From BS750m-G4 sp964472195 (GTDB taxonomy: Bacteria; Bacteroidota; Ignavibacteria; Tepidaquicellales; Tepidaquicellaceae): a stretch of DNA of 25,470 nt. The stretch covers positions 1 to 25,470 of the forward strand of contig CAYYJH010000038.1 in NCBI GenBank assembly GCA_964472195.1. The letters run 5' to 3'. The notes below the pieces were generated by a model that was not told where the DNA came from, did not search any database, and saw only the letters and a program-made list of their open reading frames with translations. Shown in pieces: positions 21,964-25,470 of this stretch (the first letter of the stretch is position 1; each line of letters begins with the position of its first letter). A program made the translations under genes and the position numbers.

Positions 21964-23682
21964 TTATAAATCGTTTTCTAAAGTTGATGTATCGCCGATT
22001 TCTTCGCCCCATTCCTTCGCTCTTAGAAGACGTCTCATAATTTTTCCGCTTCTTGTTTTTGGGAGCGAATCGACAAACTCGATTTCCTGCGGCATTGCGA
22101 GTGCAGATAATTTTTTGCGTACGAAGTTCATTATTTCCAGTTCGAGCATTTTTGAAGGCTCGTATCCGGGATTTAGTGAGATAAATGCCTTAACTACTTC
22201 CATGTTGACAGGGTCTGGTTTACCAACCACGGCGGATTCTGCAATAGCATCGTGTTCGAGCAATGCGGATTCGATTTCGAACGGACCCACAAGGTGACCG
22301 GCTGTATTTATAACGTCATCGTCCCTGCCGATGAACCAGTAATAGCCGTCATCGTCGATGCTTGCCCTGTCACCGCATAGATACCACCCGTTCTCGAATT
22401 TGCTATCGTAGGCTTCCTTATTATTCCAGTATGTTCTCATCATTGCGGGCCAGCCGGGTTTCAATGCTATCATTCCAACCGTGCCATTTTTATCTAATGG
22501 TTTGTGAGTTTTTAAATCTACGATAGTTGCTGTCATTCCGGGAAATGGTTTTCCCATAGAGCCGGGTTTTATTTTCATACCGGGATAGTTGCTTATTACA
22601 ATGCTTCCCGTTTCTGTCTGCCAGTAATTATCATGAAACGGCAATCCGAAGGCTTCTTCCGACCAGATTACTGCTTCGGCATTGAGAGGTTCGCCTACAC
22701 TGCAAAGATGCCTTAATGAAGATAAATCATGTTTCTTTACTGCTTCCGTTCCCTCCTTCATTAATGACCTGATTGCTGTGGGAGCAGAATACCAGACGGT
22801 TATCTTATGTTTATCGATAAATCTGTACCAGTTCTCGGCGGTAAATCCCGAATCAGAGACGCATTGTGTTACACCGTTTGCCCACGGACCGATTATGCCG
22901 TAAGATGTACCCGTAACCCATCCCGGGTCTGCCGTGCACCAGTATATGTCGTCGTCTTTTAAATCGAGGACGTACTTTGTTGTTATGTACTGTGATATAA
23001 GCGAGTAATGAACGTGCTGTGCCCCCTTGGGTTTTCCCGTAGTGCCTGAAGTGTAATGCAGTAAAGAGGACGTTTCTGCTGTTGAAGGATAGACATCAAA
23101 CTTATCCACCTTCTCTGCTTTTTCCATGTTAAAGGCAATCTCTCTTTCCCTGAGGGGTTTGCTGCCGTCATCGTCAACGATTATTATGTGATTTAGCGAA
23201 GGAAGGTCTGCGAGAATCTTCCTTACCTTCGCAACATGTTTTTTCTGTGTGAAGATTGCAGATGTTTGTGCATCGTCTAATCTGGTTAAAAGAGACTCAC
23301 CGCCGAAGGCTGAAAAAAGAGGTTGTGCAATGCCTCCCATTTTTAAAATACCGAGAACACCGAAATACAGTTCTGGTATTTTATCCATAAATAAACATAT
23401 CCTGTCGCCAGCATTTAGTTTTAAATCCTGCAAGAACTTTGCAATTGTGTTTGTAATAACACGCATGTCGTCGAAAGTGTATCTTTTTACCTCCGATGAA
23501 TGTCCTTCCCATATAAGCGCTGTTTTATCTGCTTTTCCGAGTCTGCAAATCCTGTCCGTGCAGTATTCGCCTATGTTTATTGTGTCTCCGTCTATATAGT
23601 TTAATTCTTTTTTTGATAAATCCCATGAAAACTCCTTTACTTCTTCGTCATAAGGTTTCATGTTAGGCAGTTTATCTGTCAT
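21964..23682 (-). CDS. acsA: Acetyl-CoA synthetase-like AMP-forming acyl ligase
   Basis: Activates a short-chain acid with ATP to acyl-AMP, then transfers it to a thiol (CoA, or possibly the adjacent carrier protein). 572 aa, like B. subtilis AcsA. ANL-superfamily motifs: P-loop YTSGTTGKPKG (210-220), DNYWQTETG (351-359), where Trp354 corresponds to the tryptophan that closes the acetate pocket in acetyl-CoA synthetases, YLCGDRAS (434-441), and the C-terminal PKTRSGKIMRR with catalytic Lys547. Acetate or propionate is therefore the likely substrate. First gene of the operon, downstream of a clear promoter (23739-23769) with GGAG before the ATG. G+C is visibly higher here than elsewhere (29 of 60 bases at 22441-22500 against 20 of 60 at 301-360). 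Confidence 0.92.
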   Translation of the reverse strand: MTDKLPNMKPYDEEVKEFSWDLSKKELNYIDGDTINIGEYCTDRICRLGKADKTALIWEGHSSEVKRYTFDDMRVITNTIAKFLQDLKLNAGDRICLFMDKIPELYFGVLGILKMGGIAQPLFSAFGGESLLTRLDDAQTSAIFTQKKHVAKVRKILADLPSLNHIIIVDDDGSKPLREREIAFNMEKAEKVDKFDVYPSTAETSSLLHYTSGTTGKPKGAQHVHYSLISQYITTKYVLDLKDDDIYWCTADPGWVTGTSYGIIGPWANGVTQCVSDSGFTAENWYRFIDKHKITVWYSAPTAIRSLMKEGTEAVKKHDLSSLRHLCSVGEPLNAEAVIWSEEAFGLPFHDNYWQTETGSIVISNYPGMKIKPGSMGKPFPGMTATIVDLKTHKPLDKNGTVGMIALKPGWPAMMRTYWNNKEAYDSKFENGWYLCGDRASIDDDGYYWFIGRDDDVINTAGHLVGPFEIESALLEHDAIAESAVVGKPDPVNMEVVKAFISLNPGYEPSKMLELEIMNFVRKKLSALAMPQEIEFVDSLPKTRSGKIMRRLLRAKEWGEEIGDTSTLENDL

Positions 23683-23730
23683 GTGTTATACTCCGTTGAT
23701 TTGAATAATTTACTGAAATGTAATGATTAA

Positions 23731-23757
23731 CAATGATACAAAAATAATTTAGAAGGG
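23731..23757. repeat. 27-bp promoter-containing repeat, copy 1
   Basis: Pattern CAATG-N-TACAAAAATAATTTAGA-N-GGG on the plus strand, matching 25444-25470 at 25 of 27 positions. The copies lie on either side of the permease gene. This copy contains the -7 element of the acs operon. Confidence 0.8.
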
Positions 23758-23769
23758 TTTAATATACAA
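23739..23769 (-). promoter_or_regulatory. Bacteroidota-type promoter of the acs-acp-kbl operon
   Basis: On the minus strand TTG (23769-23767), 20 bp, then TATTTTTG (23746-23739), matching the TAnnTTTG consensus. Predicted start about 23733, giving a leader of about 50 nt. Its -7 octamer and spacing are identical to those of the promoter at 1560-1590. Confidence 0.75.
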
Positions 23770-23887
23770 TGAGAAAGGGGAGGGGAGGATTGTGTTTAAA
23801 AACGGGCTTTCGTTTGTATTTCTTCGGAATGAATGAGGATGACAAACTAAAACATAATACATAAGTAAAAAAATTGCATGTAATTCC

Positions 23888-25210
23888 TTAAGAATTTAAT
23901 GTATCCTTCTCTTGATTTCTTGATAAATTTAAAGGTCTCTTTGTGGTCAATCGAAAGATAAATTCAATTAATAGTGCAGCTCCTGCCATGATAAAAAGAA
24001 TCCAGAGTTTCCCGGGGGAACTCTTTGCCGTCTGCCAGAGAAGAGTACCTAATGCAGTTAAACAAAATCCAGCTCCGATTATCGACAGCCAACGCTTACT
24101 ATTAGTTTTGTCTGCTAATACCACGTTAGCAGTATTAACCAATGCAAAGATTAACAGAAACCCGGCGCTGCCCATTGTTGCTATGCTCGAGAGGTCGATT
24201 AAATTTGCTATAAATAGAGTGACTCCCGACGTAATCAAAAGACCTCCTACAGAAGTATTCCAACATTTTCTTTCTAAAGCGGCTGGCAGTTCCCCGTCTT
24301 TTGCAATGACATAACTCAGACGTGCCGAGCCGTAAATAGTGGCATTGATGGCAGAAGCCGTTGAAAGCATGGCAGCAATAGCAATCATAATAAATCCTGT
24401 TTGCCCAAGGAATGGACGGGCTGCTTCAGCCAAAGCGTAGTCCTGTGCACCGATAATTTCGGCTAAGGGAAGATTTCCAACTGTAACTAAAGAAACAAGA
24501 AAATAAAGGACTATTACGAAGCCAACACCTGTATAATATGCACGTGGTAATATCCTTTTTGCATCTCTCACATCTTGAGCAGTGTTAGCAATCAGTTCGA
24601 ATCCCTCATAAGCCACAAATATTATCATTCCGCCTGCAATTAGATGCACGGGGGTTGACCATGTCGAGGGTTCAAACCTGTTCGTATCGACACCCCAGAT
24701 ACCGGCAGCTATGAAAAGAATTAGAATTACCAGCTTGATTAGCACAATCCAGTCTTCTGCTTCGCCAATAAGCTTAGCATTTAAAAGATTTAAACCAGTA
24801 ATGACAATGATACTGCCTGTAATTAATACATGTTTCCAAAGGATCTGTGAAGCTTGCGGAAACAATGATGAACCGTAGCTTCCGAAAGCATAGGAGTATA
24901 AAGACAGCATAACAATGTAGCTTATCCATAGTAAAATGTTCATGCTCCCGGTAAGCAATCCCGGACCGAATGCACGATCAAGGAACGTAACCGTACCTCC
25001 CTGGCTTGGATAAGTAACAGAAAGCTTTGCATACGAATAGGATGTTATGATAGCAACGATACCAGCAAACAGGAATGCTAGTGGTGCTCCTCCGTGTGTC
25101 AACTCTACAGACAAGCCAAGGACAGCAAAGATTCCACCTCCAACCATACCGCCTATTCCAATAGCTGTTACTTCCCAGTAACCAAGCTTTCCTTTCCTGG
25201 ATATGCCCAA
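23888..25210 (-). CDS. APC-superfamily amino-acid permease
   Basis: A secondary transporter in the inner membrane, 440 aa with about 12 membrane helices. The first helix carries the APC substrate-site motif AIGIGGMVGGGIFAVLG (16-32), in which the GGGIF segment unwinds to bind the amino-acid backbone, and the region around AYEGFELIANTAQDVRDAKR (about 200-219) is typical of the family. Substrate is not readable; the protein lacks the long cytoplasmic tail of eukaryotic-like CATs. TTG start at 25210; no ATG or GTG lies nearby in frame, and Met1 falls 16 residues before the first helix as usual. It lies upstream of the acs operon on the same strand, but a separate promoter stands between, so the two are probably independently transcribed. 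Confidence 0.9.
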   Translation of the reverse strand: MGISRKGKLGYWEVTAIGIGGMVGGGIFAVLGLSVELTHGGAPLAFLFAGIVAIITSYSYAKLSVTYPSQGGTVTFLDRAFGPGLLTGSMNILLWISYIVMLSLYSYAFGSYGSSLFPQASQILWKHVLITGSIIVITGLNLLNAKLIGEAEDWIVLIKLVILILFIAAGIWGVDTNRFEPSTWSTPVHLIAGGMIIFVAYEGFELIANTAQDVRDAKRILPRAYYTGVGFVIVLYFLVSLVTVGNLPLAEIIGAQDYALAEAARPFLGQTGFIMIAIAAMLSTASAINATIYGSARLSYVIAKDGELPAALERKCWNTSVGGLLITSGVTLFIANLIDLSSIATMGSAGFLLIFALVNTANVVLADKTNSKRWLSIIGAGFCLTALGTLLWQTAKSSPGKLWILFIMAGAALLIEFIFRLTTKRPLNLSRNQEKDTLNS

Positions 25211-25413
25211 TAGTATATTCTTAGAAATTAATATTAATAGAGAATAATAAATATATTAAATAATAAAATCACTGCAATTTACAACTGCATGATTTCAAAT
25301 TAAGATTTGGAGGTGGTGCAGAACCCAAAGCAATCAATTTAATAAGGTTTAAAATGTAATGAAAAAGTGTAGGGGGATGGTTTTATTGTTACGTCTGGTA
25401 TTCAAGTCATTAA

Positions 25414-25434
25414 TGTCAGGAAGAACTCCTGACA
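25414..25434. other. Perfect inverted repeat upstream of the permease
   Basis: TGTCAGGA (25414-25421) pairs with TCCTGACA (25427-25434) around a 5-nt loop. Neither strand has a T-tract after it, so it is not a terminator. It would lie in the 5' leader of the permease transcript if that starts at the -7 element at 25452-25459. Could be a protein-binding site, an RNA structure or an interspersed palindromic element. The rest of 25211-25413 is AT-rich and shows nothing I can name. Confidence 0.5.
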
Positions 25435-25443
25435 GGCACAACA

Positions 25444-25470
25444 CAATGCTACAAAAATAATTTAGAGGGG
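25444..25470. repeat. 27-bp promoter-containing repeat, copy 2 (runs to window edge)
   Basis: Matches 23731-23757 at 25 of 27 positions and reaches the last base of the window, so its full extent is not visible. Confidence 0.8.
25452..25459 (-). promoter_or_regulatory. Candidate -7 element for the permease
   Basis: TATTTTTG on the minus strand, identical to the -7 of the acs promoter. The -33 element would fall about 20 bp upstream, outside the window. If used, it gives the permease mRNA a leader of about 235 nt. Confidence 0.45.

Noticed and set aside
23790..23817. Possible terminator after the permease (AAACG/CGTTT stem followed by T)
   Set aside because: Only a 5-bp stem with two or three T; too weak to annotate.
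23943..24314. 123-aa plus-strand open frame
   Set aside because: Antisense shadow of the APC permease gene, without domain features.

Overview
The window looks like ordinary chromosome from an AT-rich member of the Bacteroidota/Ignavibacteriota/Chlorobiota group. The evidence is: a TonB-dependent receptor with an N-terminal carboxypeptidase-regulatory-like domain; several signal-peptide-bearing outer-membrane barrels; an LptF/LptG permease; many starts without Shine-Dalgarno sequences; and at least two promoters of the Bacteroidota form TTG-N20-TAnnTTTG. Assignment below this level is inference. No prophage, insertion sequence, CRISPR array, tRNA or rRNA was found. No gene-free stretch exceeds 300 bp.

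Layout, left to right. (1) 92-1465: NADP isocitrate dehydrogenase, closed by a strong terminator. (2) 1638-5699: a four-gene plus-strand module (membrane protein, winged-helix regulator, TonB-dependent receptor, TPR protein). It opens with a promoter immediately followed by two identical 12-bp palindromes, a likely operator, and closes with a terminator. (3) 5894-9618: four secreted barrel-type proteins, three of them tandem paralogs. (4) 9634-10110 (minus): guanine deaminase. (5) 10296-13172: a large envelope protein joining an HEXXH zinc-peptidase-like domain, a TolB-like propeller and an Omp85/BamA-like barrel. (6) 13216-13731: a small gene overlapping a nucleotidyltransferase that is broken by a C-tract frameshift and truncated against the next gene. 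(7) 13733-17599: holA, an ECF sigma factor, its probable membrane anti-sigma factor, purS-purQ, and tatA. (8) 17629-20249 (minus): a Gfo/Idh/MocA oxidoreductase lacking the usual histidine, the 4.5S SRP RNA gene (not visible as an ORF), and an LptF/LptG permease. (9) 20431-23682 (minus): acetyl-CoA synthetase-like ligase, acyl carrier protein and glycine C-acetyltransferase, tightly packed between one clear promoter and one terminator. (10) 23888-25210 (minus): an APC-family permease, flanked by two copies of a 27-bp promoter-containing repeat.

The strongest candidates for unusual biology are the ligase-carrier-Kbl operon, which suggests a carrier-bound acetyl substrate or product; the peptidase-propeller-barrel fusion; and the self-contained regulator/receptor module with its tandem operator. 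The rest is housekeeping: TCA cycle, purine synthesis, replication, Tat export, SRP and LPS export.
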